A stretch of DNA of 64,000 bases from Durusdinium trenchii (lineage: Eukaryota; Sar; Dinophyceae; Suessiales; Symbiodiniaceae), in contig CAXAMN010023361.1 in assembly GCA_963970005.1 (NCBI GenBank), forward strand, positions 1,310,010 to 1,374,009. The letters are read 5' to 3'. The position numbers were made by a program, and so were the translations under genes. The notes beneath the pieces are model-generated. The model searched no databases, was not told the DNA's origin, and worked only from the letters and a program-made list of their open reading frames with translations. Below, in pieces: positions 11,697 through 20,870 of the stretch; the first letter of the stretch is position 1; every line of letters starts with the position of its first letter.

Positions 11697-12135
11697 ACGA
11701 TCTCCGCAGAGGGTTGCGCGCACACCGGACAGATCGCACTCTCNNNNNNNNNNACGATCTCCGCAGAGGGTTGCGCGCACACCGGACAGATCGCACTCTC
11801 GCCTGCATTTCGGGCACTCAACACGCACGATCTCCGCAGAGGGTTGCGCCGGGATGGGACAAATCGCACTCTCGCCTGCATTTCGCGCACTCGACACGCA
11901 CGATCTCTGGAGAGGGTTGCCCGCGTGCAGGACAAATCGCACTCTCGCCTGCATTGCGCGCACTTGACACGCACGATCTCCGCGGAGGGTTGCGTGCACA
12001 CCGGACAAATCGCACTCTCGCCTGCATTTCGCGCACTCGACACGCACGATCTCCGCAGAGGGTTGCGCGCACACCGGACCAATCGCACTCTCGCCTGCAT
12101 TTCGCGCACTCGACACGCACGATCTCCGCAGAGGA
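11697..12135. repeat. 73 bp satellite array
   Basis: Head-to-tail units begin ACGATCTCCGCAGAGGG at 11,697, 11,754, 11,827, 11,900, 11,973, 12,046 and 12,119. From 11,754 on the spacing is exactly 73 bp. The interval 11,697-11,754 is shorter only because it contains the gap of ten Ns. Units differ by a few substitutions around the GCGCGCACACCGG segment. Since 73 is not a multiple of three, the open frames rotate from unit to unit and are not genes. Confidence 0.93.
11744..11753. other. assembly gap (10 N)
   Basis: Ten Ns inside the 73 bp satellite. The true copy number of the array is therefore unknown. Confidence 0.99.
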
Positions 12136-12194
12136 CGCTGTTCGTCCCACCCTCCACCTTTAAGAGAGAATTTATAAAATGGGGAATTGTTTTT

Positions 12195-12294
12195 CATTAG
12201 GACATCTCCCGTGCAAGTTATCATTAGGACATCTCCCGTGCAAGTTTTCCATACTCACACTTGCGTACTCATTAGGACATCTCCCGTGCAAGTT
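12195..12294. repeat. three copies of a 25 bp repeat
   Basis: CATTAGGACATCTCCCGTGC plus AAGTT occurs three times (12,195, 12,222 and 12,270). It is followed by a degenerate AAGTGT-rich tract to about 12,490. Confidence 0.85.
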
Positions 12295-12590
12295 TTACTT
12301 TTGCACTTGGACACTTGCCGTTGGATGCTTTCACTCTTTCACTTACACTGGGCTACGTATAGAAGTGTCAGTGTTCAAGTGTAAGTGTGGAAGCGTAAGT
12401 GCCCAACTGTACGTGTAGAAATGTCAGTGTTCAAGTGCAAGTGTGGAAGTGTCAGTGTGTAAGTGTAAGTGTAGAAGTGTCAGTGTTCAAGAGATTTTCC
12501 GGAAGAACCCTTCGCAATGCTTTCGAGAACAAACTTGCCCCATGGCTCAGATCATTGGTTAGCATTGAATCGGGGCATCATAGGTTTTGA

Positions 12591-12796
12591 ACTATCCTGA
12601 AACCATAAGAGGCTCACGAAGACGTTCCCCAGGAGAGAATTGACGTGCTTCACAAAACAAACTCTAGGTATGTATCCCCTCGCAGAACACCTTTCGTGAT
12701 TAGAATTTCATATGCACTCTTTCTGAGTGTTCAAGAGGGTTTCAACTATCCCGAAATCATGAGAGGCTCACGAAGACGTTCTCCAGGAGAGAATTG
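12591..12796. repeat. direct repeat flanking the 5' LTR
   Basis: A ~52 bp block containing GAGGCTCACGAAGACGTTC and ending GAGAGAATTGA occurs at 12,591-12,642 and 12,744-12,796. The second copy stops about 20 bp before the retrotransposon. Confidence 0.8.
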
Positions 12797-12816
12797 AATT
12801 TAGTGGGGGGGAGGGG

Positions 12817-12978
12817 TGAAATGAGGAGGCCTACTTGTACAGGTTCCACTCCGGTGGCCTATCTAGTGTGTCCATGCTTGACTGCCATAAGGCTCAAGAC
12901 GCTAAGAGGATAAGACTCTGCGCATAAAAGACACTAGCGGTCTGCACCTCTACCGTGTACGCCCTAGTCACTCTTTCA
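12817..12978 (+). repeat. 5' LTR of the giant copia element
   Basis: 162 bp, TG...CA, preceded by the 5 bp duplication AGGGG (12,812-12,816). A TATA-like GCATAAAAGAC lies about 50 bp before its end and may be a promoter element. It differs from the 3' LTR at three positions. Confidence 0.95.
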
Positions 12979-12979
12979 G

Positions 12980-12991
12980 TGGTAGCGGAGC
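12980..12991 (+). promoter_or_regulatory. primer-binding site, initiator tRNA-Met type
   Basis: TGGTAGCGGAGC begins one base after the LTR. It is complementary to a tRNA 3' end GCUCCGCUACCA and resembles the Ty1 site TGGTAGCGCC, which binds initiator tRNA-Met. The same 12 bases follow the 5' LTR of the unrelated element at 52,218. Confidence 0.88.
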
Positions 12992-13036
12992 AGTGATCCT
13001 GGAAGACCCAGGTGAGCTCCTTTCCTAGGCATAGAC

Positions 13037-13867
13037 TTGCTTGTGGGCAAACGGCCATGGATTGACTGGGAAGAGCCTGATGCGGATGTGGCTTATGAGC
13101 CAGCAGCCTACGTGAATAGGCATGTGAGAAGAGAACCAGCAGCGATAGCTATGACAACACAGGTCACTACAAAGGTGCCCCCGTCTTATGATGGAAAGAC
13201 TTCATGGTTTTCCTATGAGGATGCCATAGACGATTGGTGCGATATCACCGAGCTGGAGGATGAGAAAAGAGGACCAGCTTTGAGAAACAGATTAGAAGGA
13301 GAAGCAGCCGTATACAAACGTGTATTAGACAGAGATGCATTGAAGGCTAATGAGCCACCAGGAGCAGGAGTAGAATACTTCAAACGAGTACTACGTCCGT
13401 ATTTTGTGAAAGGATCAACCAATGTATTCCTGTATAGGTTTATGCAATTCGTGCGCTTCAATCGCGGATCAGCTGATATGATGAAATGGATGACAAGATT
13501 TCAGATCCTACTCCAAAGGCTTATGAGCAGTTGGATGGACATGCTGGATCCAATAACACAAGTACATCCTCAGGTACAAGCTCAGATGCAAGCTGATGCA
13601 GCAATGACTGGAGTAGCTCCAACAGCAGAAAGAGTACAGGAAATCATGCAGAATGTCAATGGCAATCTGAGAGTTCTTCATCAGAACGACTTTCCTTTAG
13701 GAGAAAATCTCATTGCCTTACTCATGCTGTCACTTGCGGATTTGTCTCAGGACCAGAGGAACACCTTGACCCCTTTGATGACCCATCGTGGTAGAGTCCT
13801 GCAGCAATACACTATGCAGCAATACACTACAACAGAGTTGAGGACTTTGGTGCCTGAGCGATGCTGA
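13037..13867 (+). CDS. gag: gag protein, C-terminally truncated
   Basis: A frame of 276 codons. The first in-frame ATG is at 13,151, so the protein proper is nearer 239 residues. It reads VPPSYDGKTSWFSYEDAIDD, then LRNRLEGEAAVYK, then YFKRVLRPYFVKGS, the capsid-like gag pattern of dinoflagellate copia elements. It would assemble the virus-like particle and package element RNA. The frame ends at a TGA after TTTELRTLVPERC, about 100 bp before an embedded tRNA gene. No CCHC zinc knuckle is present here or downstream. The C-terminal part therefore seems to have been lost with the segment the tRNA-bearing stretch now occupies. Confidence 0.8.
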   Translation: MLVGKRPWIDWEEPDADVAYEPAAYVNRHVRREPAAIAMTTQVTTKVPPSYDGKTSWFSYEDAIDDWCDITELEDEKRGPALRNRLEGEAAVYKRVLDRDALKANEPPGAGVEYFKRVLRPYFVKGSTNVFLYRFMQFVRFNRGSADMMKWMTRFQILLQRLMSSWMDMLDPITQVHPQVQAQMQADAAMTGVAPTAERVQEIMQNVNGNLRVLHQNDFPLGENLIALLMLSLADLSQDQRNTLTPLMTHRGRVLQQYTMQQYTTTELRTLVPERC

Positions 13868-13964
13868 GGTGTCCAGCAGATCAGCCAGGAGTGGGGCTGG
13901 GCGCCAGTAATCTTGCAAGGCGTGGAAAAGCAAGTGGGGCACGGCGCGACTCAACACAGCAAAT

Positions 13965-14037
13965 GGGTACATAGCTCAGTGGTTAGAGCGGCTGACTGCA
14001 GATCAGCAGGTCCCTGGTTCAAATCCGGGTGTGCCCT
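13965..14037 (+). tRNA. tRNA-Cys (anticodon GCA), inside the retrotransposon
   Basis: 73 nt fold into a full cloverleaf. The acceptor is GGGTACA/TGTGCCC (7 pairs, one G-U), the D arm GCTC/GAGC, the anticodon stem GCTGA/TCAGC with loop CTGCAGA giving anticodon GCA, and the T arm CCTGG/CCGGG with loop TTCAAAT. The discriminator is T (U73), as required by cysteinyl-tRNA synthetase. Box A (TAGCTCAGTGG) and box B (GGTTCAAATCC) are intact, so RNA polymerase III could transcribe it. No intron and no encoded CCA. It lies between the truncated gag frame and the protease remnant. Confidence 0.93.
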
Positions 14038-14093
14038 CTGCTTTCATGATGGCTTGAGCTTGCAGGGGCTGAGGCTAATGCTCACCAAGCGAG

Positions 14094-15365
14094 TTGCGGG
14101 ATGGAGATTATTTTTGTAACTATGTCGACAATCATCCAGACTGTGGACTATGGTACTCTTTTGAGTCTACCAAGAGCAAGTTTTACTTTGCAAATTCTCA
14201 GAAGGCTTCTTGCTCTCAGAAACTGGTGATTTACATGTATGATCGTGCATGGACGATCCACCATACAGAGTTCGACATAGTTGAAGAAGGAGAAGTCCCT
14301 TTGCTTATGAGCTTGCCACAGATGAGGAACTTAGGCTTTGAACTCAGGCTGACACCTCAACATGCTTATCTGACATCGGTGCCTCTTGGTATCAAATTCT
14401 TGGAGTTGAAGGTTGCAGCCAGTACTCATCTTGTTTTGGACTTCCAAGATATCGCATGGTATCTGTCTGACGTGCGTTTGCAGGCTCGGCGCGAGAAGAG
14501 CTTTTACTCTCACTTCACTCACTATGAATATGGCCATATTTCTGTTGATCACAATAGTGATGAAGATGAAGCTGAGCATGCATATCCTGTGGTTGACTAC
14601 TGGGAAGTAGATCTTCACAAGAGAGAACTGACACGTCACCACAAGGATTACAGGAAGATTCTTTTCCCAGCAACTAAGTCCTGTCCTGTAGACACTGACT
14701 TGCTGGAAGACTTGCGACTGACAATCATCAAGAAGAAAAAAGGAGGAGAAGAGATCAAGAAGATAGATGATTGGCGCAAGGCAAAATGGAAGGACCTACA
14801 AATTGGCTATGAATGGCGTGGCAGAACAATTTTTAAGTTCAAGCCAGATGCCAAAATTCCAGATCTAAAGATCAGGAAGGCTGGCATTGAGCACCGTGGC
14901 ATTGGTGATCCCGATGCAGTGGTGCGCTCCTCCTCAGAGAAGGTTCCCATTGCAAAGGACAGGGAACCAGGCTTCTCTTCAGAGAAGGAAGGTGTACCAT
15001 CCAGTGCCGCGGAAAAGCCTGCGCCGCCAAAGTTTCGGTATACATCCAAGGGTTTTGATTCATTTTGGAAAGGACACAAGTCGAAACCATCTGAGCAACA
15101 AAAGGATTTAAAGGGTGATGATCCTGAGGGTTATACTCCTTCAGAACCACCTGAGAGGCCAGAAGGTGAACTTGTAGAAATTCCTAAAGCATCAAAAGGA
15201 CCATCAAGTGATAAACATGAACCACTTGAACCAGGTGATGGCGCTCTTCAGCCTAGGCGGATTTCAATCCCATTACCTGGTAGTGAAGTTGTTGCAATGA
15301 CACCGGCATATAGGAAGATGTTACAGAGACTGGAGGACAAGGTAGAGCTTATAAGCTTCATGTGA
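14094..15365 (+). CDS. protease C-terminal half and linker, active site missing
   Basis: 423 codons in frame 3. The first 110 residues resemble the second half of a copia aspartic protease: FYFANS in the place of the flap region, then EVPLLMSLPQMRNLGFEL, the usual hydrophobic G/S-x-P-x-h segment before the C-terminal helix. The catalytic D-[ST/P]-G-A loop, expected about 30-40 residues before FYFANS, is not there. The sequence upstream is the tRNA-bearing stretch. The rest is a charged linker rich in Lys, Glu and Pro. The frame ends at 15,365 by overlapping the integrase frame, which continues the protein in another register (KLHVKHYHMS). It is probably a fragment of the original gag-pol polyprotein. 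Confidence 0.7.
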   Translation: MRDGDYFCNYVDNHPDCGLWYSFESTKSKFYFANSQKASCSQKLVIYMYDRAWTIHHTEFDIVEEGEVPLLMSLPQMRNLGFELRLTPQHAYLTSVPLGIKFLELKVAASTHLVLDFQDIAWYLSDVRLQARREKSFYSHFTHYEYGHISVDHNSDEDEAEHAYPVVDYWEVDLHKRELTRHHKDYRKILFPATKSCPVDTDLLEDLRLTIIKKKKGGEEIKKIDDWRKAKWKDLQIGYEWRGRTIFKFKPDAKIPDLKIRKAGIEHRGIGDPDAVVRSSSEKVPIAKDREPGFSSEKEGVPSSAAEKPAPPKFRYTSKGFDSFWKGHKSKPSEQQKDLKGDDPEGYTPSEPPERPEGELVEIPKASKGPSSDKHEPLEPGDGALQPRRISIPLPGSEVVAMTPAYRKMLQRLEDKVELISFM

Positions 15366-18364
15366 AGCACTACCATATGAGTCCTACTCAGTTTCGTAGA
15401 CGTGTTTCTATGTTGAAGCTTCCTGACTCTGTTTTAAAAAAGTATGAATCAGTTGTCAGGAACTGCCGTGTTTGTAACACTTCAGTGGCACCTCCGCCAC
15501 GAGCCAGAGTCTCCGGTATTAGAGCTTCATGTTTTGGTGATGTTGTTTTTGCTGATCATTGTGAGGTTGAACTTCACAAGAACAAGTATATCATTCTACT
15601 TGTTCTTGATGGTGCCACTAACCTTCTCTGGGCTACGGCACAGAAAGACCTCATAGATCAAACCACCATCCAAGCATTGAGGCAGTGGTCTGATGAGAAC
15701 AACTGTGTTCCGAAGGCCATCGTAGGAGACGAAGCCTTTTTCACAGATGCTTTTGTTGAATACTACAGGTTTCATGGTATACAACAATGTCCTTGTGGGC
15801 CAAGAACTCCTTGGCCGAACCGAGCAGAGACAGCTGTACGTTTGTTCAAACGTATGTGGCATGTTATGAAAGTAGATCTGGATGACCCACGTTTTCGTGG
15901 TGTTACGGTCAGAGAAGTGGTCAAGAAAGTAGTGTGGGCAAGAAATTGTCAGTTGACTATCAGTGGATATTCACCAATAGAGATAGCAACTGGAAGACGT
16001 CCACCAGATCTTTTTGACCTTGAGACCGCAAGCCCTGAGCAATTGTCAGCTAGTGCAGCCGCACAAGATCGTACAAATCTGGAACTACAACGTGTAGCTT
16101 TGAGAGCTCATCAAGAAGCACGACAAGCTCAGGACCTTCGAGCAGATCTTGCAAGAAGGACTATGCCAAGTGACGGTCCTTATTTCCAAGGAGAGAAGGT
16201 TTTTATTTGGACTCAGGATTCATCAAAGTTCAAGGATAAAGGACGTTGGGTTCGTGCCACAGTACTTGGACAAGAAGGAGCTATGGTCCAAGCCAACACT
16301 GGTAAGGCGGTGGTACGTGTGAATCAGTCCCAGGTTGGAATTGATCACGATGAGTGGCATGATGTTTCCATACCGGCATTAGACGATGAGAATCCGGAGA
16401 ACTTACGTGAAGATCACGAACTGTATGTTGATGCCGAATTTGGAGAACAGTCCTTTTTCTTTTGCAATGATGATCATCCTGATGTTGTTGAGTTACTTCA
16501 TGGAAACAGTGGACTATCTTGGTTCCTTTCAAAGAATGGTGTTAGAGTTGCATCGCCTATGGATTTCAAGGCAGGATACAATTTTTCCACTCTGAAGGGT
16601 CAAGATGGTATTTGGCAGCAACTTGAGAGTTTGCAGCCCCACTGTATAGTGATCAACAACCCTTCTCCCAAACAGAACAGAGCTTCTATTTGGTTGCTAT
16701 GTTGTAATGTGATCGAGTGGCAGTTGAGAAGGAAGAAACATGTGTTTGTGACTGTTCCCAAAGGAAACAAGTTTTGTTTGTTTTTGCAGAAGTTCATTTC
16801 GTCTTTGAAGAATTCGGTCTTTACTTTTGATGTGAATATGAATTGTTTCTGCTATTGTCCTAAAGGAATTAGTTCCGTGACAGTCTTCCATTCCTATGCA
16901 TCCTGCCAAGGATGGAAAGGTATTGGTGACTGTTCATTTCAAGCTAAAACAGTAGTGCAAGCCACTAGAAGCAACCAGTACTTTAAGGATCCTGACTGGA
17001 AGAAGTTTCCATTTTCATTTTTGGTTGAGATGAACCGTTTCCTTCCTTATGGTGAAACTTCCGACAAGCGTCAGAGTTTCCTTATTGAAGATCTTCTGGA
17101 GAATTTTGACTCTGGAAGTTTGTGTGGAACAGCTCTTTTGTTAGAGAGAGAAGCTCATCAGTCAATTTTGTTGAATTCCGTAAGGACGGAAGAGACGACG
17201 GAAATTCCGGTTCCACTTCGACATATTCTACCACAAAGGTTCACTACTACTGAATTGATCAGAACCTTGAGGCAGGTCGACGCACTACCTCAGAGATCAG
17301 AGTTTGATGTGACAACATCCTCTGATTCTCGAATTGTGTCATTGATTCCAGGCCTGAAGGAGATCAGACGAAGAACCTTGCCACAGATGTATTTTGAGAG
17401 ATGTAAGGTTTATCGTGGTACTTTTGGTAGAGTGCATCCTCTATTCAACTCTGAAGATGATGCAGTGTTGATTATGTGGAAGCCAGGAAAATACCATCAG
17501 GTTTTCTTTATGTTTGTGTCACAACTGTCTCCTCATCATGAACAGTTTTTGATAGATCATTGGAGTATGATAGTTTTTGAGGCAGAGACGACAGGCGCTG
17601 TGAAGCGCGTTGTGACTCCTGATGAAGCAGCTCTAGAGGATCCAAGGGATCAACCTCCAGACTACGGACCACCGATGGATGATGATATGGCTTATGAGCC
17701 AAATCCAGTCTCGGGGGAACAGCAGTATTTTGATCCAGACGATCAAGATATGAATCCGCCTGGTGATGGACCGGGTGGCAACCCTGATGATCATCAGGGT
17801 GGACAACCTCCGGGACCACCTCCGACAGGTCCCGCAGCTGTTCCGAATCAGTTCGGAAATCCCGATGTTCCTTTGGAGCAACTCGGATATCCATCGAGCG
17901 ATCCGGAAGAGGCAATGCCGGAGATTTCGAGTGAATCCCGTCCGCCCGATGATCCGGGTCAACCGCCGATAGGTTTTCCAATCGATACGGATCCTGTTCA
18001 TCCGTTCGTTCCGTCGCCTGATTCGAATCCTCCGGAGCCAGAACCATATGTTCCGGAGAATCGGGAACGTCACAGTAAGCACATGAGGAAGCTTTCTGTG
18101 GACTCCACTGATGCTTTGCCAAGAGCCAAGGTGAAGTTTCAGGTTAAACGTTCTAAAGTTCAGTTGCCGGGACATGACAAACCTATTCCGGCACCTCCGA
18201 AGTCTGTTCCAAGAAGTTTCTTTCCGGGACATTCGGAGAATCCGACAGCATCAAGTTCGAATCAGCCACAAGCGGCCGACATTCCAATGCCTCCGAGCAC
18301 AGTCGAAGATGACGATAATCAGACGACTGATTCCAATGAGACAGATTCAGAACCTATTTTTTGA
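15362..18364 (+). CDS. integrase and polyprotein linker
   Basis: 1000 codons in frame 2. The N-terminal zinc finger is HYHMS...C35-x2-C38. The DDE core has D65 (VFADH), D123 (VGDEAFF) and E156 (NRAETAVRLF), 32 residues between the last two, as in retroviral-type integrases. GYSPIEIATGRRPPDLFD closes the core. Around residues 370-440 a stretch reading DVVELLHGNSG and later VINNPSP resembles the SAM-binding and catalytic-loop segments of cytosine methyltransferases, but without the catalytic Cys. The C-terminal 170 residues are Pro/Asp/Gly-rich. The frame ends at a TTTTTTGA run, and RT continues in the +1 register. The product would insert element cDNA into the genome. Confidence 0.88.
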   Translation: MKHYHMSPTQFRRRVSMLKLPDSVLKKYESVVRNCRVCNTSVAPPPRARVSGIRASCFGDVVFADHCEVELHKNKYIILLVLDGATNLLWATAQKDLIDQTTIQALRQWSDENNCVPKAIVGDEAFFTDAFVEYYRFHGIQQCPCGPRTPWPNRAETAVRLFKRMWHVMKVDLDDPRFRGVTVREVVKKVVWARNCQLTISGYSPIEIATGRRPPDLFDLETASPEQLSASAAAQDRTNLELQRVALRAHQEARQAQDLRADLARRTMPSDGPYFQGEKVFIWTQDSSKFKDKGRWVRATVLGQEGAMVQANTGKAVVRVNQSQVGIDHDEWHDVSIPALDDENPENLREDHELYVDAEFGEQSFFFCNDDHPDVVELLHGNSGLSWFLSKNGVRVASPMDFKAGYNFSTLKGQDGIWQQLESLQPHCIVINNPSPKQNRASIWLLCCNVIEWQLRRKKHVFVTVPKGNKFCLFLQKFISSLKNSVFTFDVNMNCFCYCPKGISSVTVFHSYASCQGWKGIGDCSFQAKTVVQATRSNQYFKDPDWKKFPFSFLVEMNRFLPYGETSDKRQSFLIEDLLENFDSGSLCGTALLLEREAHQSILLNSVRTEETTEIPVPLRHILPQRFTTTELIRTLRQVDALPQRSEFDVTTSSDSRIVSLIPGLKEIRRRTLPQMYFERCKVYRGTFGRVHPLFNSEDDAVLIMWKPGKYHQVFFMFVSQLSPHHEQFLIDHWSMIVFEAETTGAVKRVVTPDEAALEDPRDQPPDYGPPMDDDMAYEPNPVSGEQQYFDPDDQDMNPPGDGPGGNPDDHQGGQPPGPPPTGPAAVPNQFGNPDVPLEQLGYPSSDPEEAMPEISSESRPPDDPGQPPIGFPIDTDPVHPFVPSPDSNPPEPEPYVPENRERHSKHMRKLSVDSTDALPRAKVKFQVKRSKVQLPGHDKPIPAPPKSVPRSFFPGHSENPTASSSNQPQAADIPMPPSTVEDDDNQTTDSNETDSEPIF

Positions 18365-20870
18365 TGAAGAAGATGTGAAAGGTTTTGAGAAGGATCCAGA
18401 CAAGGATCTGGACGATGAGAAAAATCTTTTTGTTAGTTTTGACGATATGGATTTTTGTGTCATCGGTCCGAACCAAGCTCCTCCGAGCTTTAACTCGTAT
18501 GATCCGAAAGGCTTTTCACAATTCTGCCAGTATCTTGCAAAGACAGCGGCTAAGAAGACGCCGAAGGCAGAGAGTGTGATTACTCCGGACGTGCTCCGGA
18601 AGTATGCGAAAGAGATCAAGCAAGCTAAACTAGAGGAGTTTCGCAGCTTTTTAGACTTTACTGCGATGAAGTATCGTGACCGAAGAAAGCACAAGATCGA
18701 TAACTATGTTACCGGTCGATGGGTCCTGACCATCAAGATTGACAAGGATGGTAATTTTAAGAAGTTTAAGGCCAGATGGGTCTGTCGAGGCTTCCAAGAT
18801 GCCCAGAAATGGGACCTTCAGACGGACTCGCCAACCGCGACCAGGTATGGTTTTCGCGTAGCATGTCAGCATGCAGCCTCTTCTTTTTGGGACTTGTTAC
18901 ACATCGACTTGAAAACTGCCTTTCTTCAGGGGGAACTTTATGACCTCGAGCGACGCGTTATTCGCGTTCAACTTCCGACCGACATCGGATTGCCGCCGTA
19001 TCTCGTCGGACTGTGCACCCGTTCGGTGTACGGATTGAGTGATGCGCCTCGTCGCTGGTGGAATCGACTCGACAAGTTTTTGCACTCACTCGGATTAATT
19101 CCGACTCGAGCCGATCGGTGTACGTACGTCTGCTACTCCGGATGTTTGAAGGTTCCTAAGGCTGTGAACTACTCGTCAGAGGAGATGCCAGCCGAACCGG
19201 AACCGGTATCATTCTACGTAGCAGGTGCGCCGCCGAACGAATTCCACGACACAGCGGAGGAGGTTCGTAGGTCCTTTCTCTGTGAAGAACGTCTGTTTTC
19301 GGTGTGTTGCGGAAATAGGTCGGAGAAGACGGTGACGCGTAAACAGCTTAAGGCAGAGGATGGAAAATGGACTCCTGTGATAGATCAGGAACTCCAGAAT
19401 TTCCTTGACTCTGTAGAGCACAAGGCAGGTTGGCACCAATATGCAAATGGCCATGCTCAAGTCGCGTATCGCGCTAAAGCTCTTCGCACTCCTGAACCTA
19501 CGTATTCGCGTTCACGTTTTTGTTTTGGGACTTCGATAGTTAAGCGTAAGGGTGTTTGGTGGCTTCTCGAGACAAACAATGATATTCGCAACGAGAAGAA
19601 TACAGTGACGTTAGAGGAAGAAGCTGAAACGCTTGTCAGTCTTTTTCTTCCTGCAGAACATACGTATACTGTGACACAAACGCCTCAGCTTACACCTGAA
19701 GTTGTGGAAGAGTTACTTGAGCATTTTATGGACCCTGTGCATGGCAGTAATTCTAAGAATAGGTCACCCATTGGTATGTGTTGTTTACATGTTGATGATC
19801 TTTTTGTGACAGGTAATGATATCTTTTTGAAACAGTTCAAGGATATTGTGAAGTCACAGTTTAAGATTGGACATGAGGACACTAATGACCTGATGTTTAC
19901 TGGACAACGTGCTGCTTGGAAGATGCAAGAGAAGACTAAGAAGAAGGAATATATCTCAGTAGAGCAATCCATTTGTGTTCAAGAATTGACTGAGATTATC
20001 ATTCCAAAAGGTTTGAAGGATGAAGACAAGTGTGACAAGGACATGCACACAGCCTTCAGATCCCTTCTTGGCAGCATAAACTGGTTACAATCCAGAACAC
20101 AATTCCAAGCATGCTACCAATTCTCAAGGTCAGCATCAGCATCAGCAGGACCTACAGTAGGTGATTGCAAGGCCCTGAACAAGCTGTGCAAACAAATCGT
20201 GACTGACCCTATGGAATTACGGTTTTGGCCACTTGAAGGTAGTCCACGTTTAATTGCTATGCCAGATGCCGCATTCAGGAACAACAGTGACAAATCCTCT
20301 CAACGTGCCATGGTTATTTTTTTGGGTGAGCAAAGGAAGGCAAAACAGAAGAACACTAAAGGCTCACTTATTTTCTTTGAATCATCTAAGATCAAGAGAA
20401 CAACCCTGTCCACAACTGTTGCCGAGTTGTATGCATTCATGAAGTGTTATGGCACTTGCCAAATGCTTAGAGGCTTGATCAAGGACATTACAGGTGACTC
20501 TACTGACATTCACATGCGCACTGATGCTAACAATCTTGTGACTACAGCTAGTACTACTCATGTTCCTGAGCAACAGGAGACTATTCATATGATCCAAATG
20601 CTTAGGAAGGAAGCATGCTCTGGTGCAATTGCTGACTTGTCACATATACGCACTCAGTGGTGTCTTGCTGACTGTCTTACTAAGAAGTCTGCTAGTCCTC
20701 AAGCTTTGATAGATGCAGTACGCAGTGGTTGTTTAAAGGAAGTTGATGCACATCCACCCTTTAGATCTCTTATTGAACACAAGGCATATATGCGTGGATG
20801 GCTTCCTACAGTATGCACACATGTTGACTTTTCACATGATGTGTTTTATCTTGGAGATTCTTTACACTGA
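18174..20870 (+). CDS. reverse transcriptase and RNase H
   Basis: Frame 3, with meaningful coding from about 18,355 (FFDEEDVKGFEKDPD). The copia RT begins GRWVLTIKIDKDGNFKKFKA, then LLHIDLKTAFLQGE with the first catalytic Asp. The second Asp pair is in CLHVDDLFVTG (about 19,785). Between the Tyr-rich TYVCYSG and CLHVDD lies an insertion of about 210 residues, unusual for copia RT as I know it. RNase H has D (MPDAAF), E (TVAELYAF), D (MRTDANN) and D (LADCLTKKS). The stop is at 20,870. There is no in-frame Met at the start of the domain, so expression presumably needs +1 frameshifting at TTTTTTGA or an intact source copy. Confidence 0.9.
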   Translation: MTNLFRHLRSLFQEVSFRDIRRIRQHQVRISHKRPTFQCLRAQSKMTIIRRLIPMRQIQNLFFDEEDVKGFEKDPDKDLDDEKNLFVSFDDMDFCVIGPNQAPPSFNSYDPKGFSQFCQYLAKTAAKKTPKAESVITPDVLRKYAKEIKQAKLEEFRSFLDFTAMKYRDRRKHKIDNYVTGRWVLTIKIDKDGNFKKFKARWVCRGFQDAQKWDLQTDSPTATRYGFRVACQHAASSFWDLLHIDLKTAFLQGELYDLERRVIRVQLPTDIGLPPYLVGLCTRSVYGLSDAPRRWWNRLDKFLHSLGLIPTRADRCTYVCYSGCLKVPKAVNYSSEEMPAEPEPVSFYVAGAPPNEFHDTAEEVRRSFLCEERLFSVCCGNRSEKTVTRKQLKAEDGKWTPVIDQELQNFLDSVEHKAGWHQYANGHAQVAYRAKALRTPEPTYSRSRFCFGTSIVKRKGVWWLLETNNDIRNEKNTVTLEEEAETLVSLFLPAEHTYTVTQTPQLTPEVVEELLEHFMDPVHGSNSKNRSPIGMCCLHVDDLFVTGNDIFLKQFKDIVKSQFKIGHEDTNDLMFTGQRAAWKMQEKTKKKEYISVEQSICVQELTEIIIPKGLKDEDKCDKDMHTAFRSLLGSINWLQSRTQFQACYQFSRSASASAGPTVGDCKALNKLCKQIVTDPMELRFWPLEGSPRLIAMPDAAFRNNSDKSSQRAMVIFLGEQRKAKQKNTKGSLIFFESSKIKRTTLSTTVAELYAFMKCYGTCQMLRGLIKDITGDSTDIHMRTDANNLVTTASTTHVPEQQETIHMIQMLRKEACSGAIADLSHIRTQWCLADCLTKKSASPQALIDAVRSGCLKEVDAHPPFRSLIEHKAYMRGWLPTVCTHVDFSHDVFYLGDSLH

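Noticed and set aside
11651..12224. Several 110-182 codon ORFs on both strands, and a CRISPR-like periodic repeat
   Set aside because: They come from a 73 bp satellite with no unique spacers. The period is not a multiple of three, so frames rotate. A CRISPR array is not expected in a eukaryote and is excluded by the contiguous repeats.
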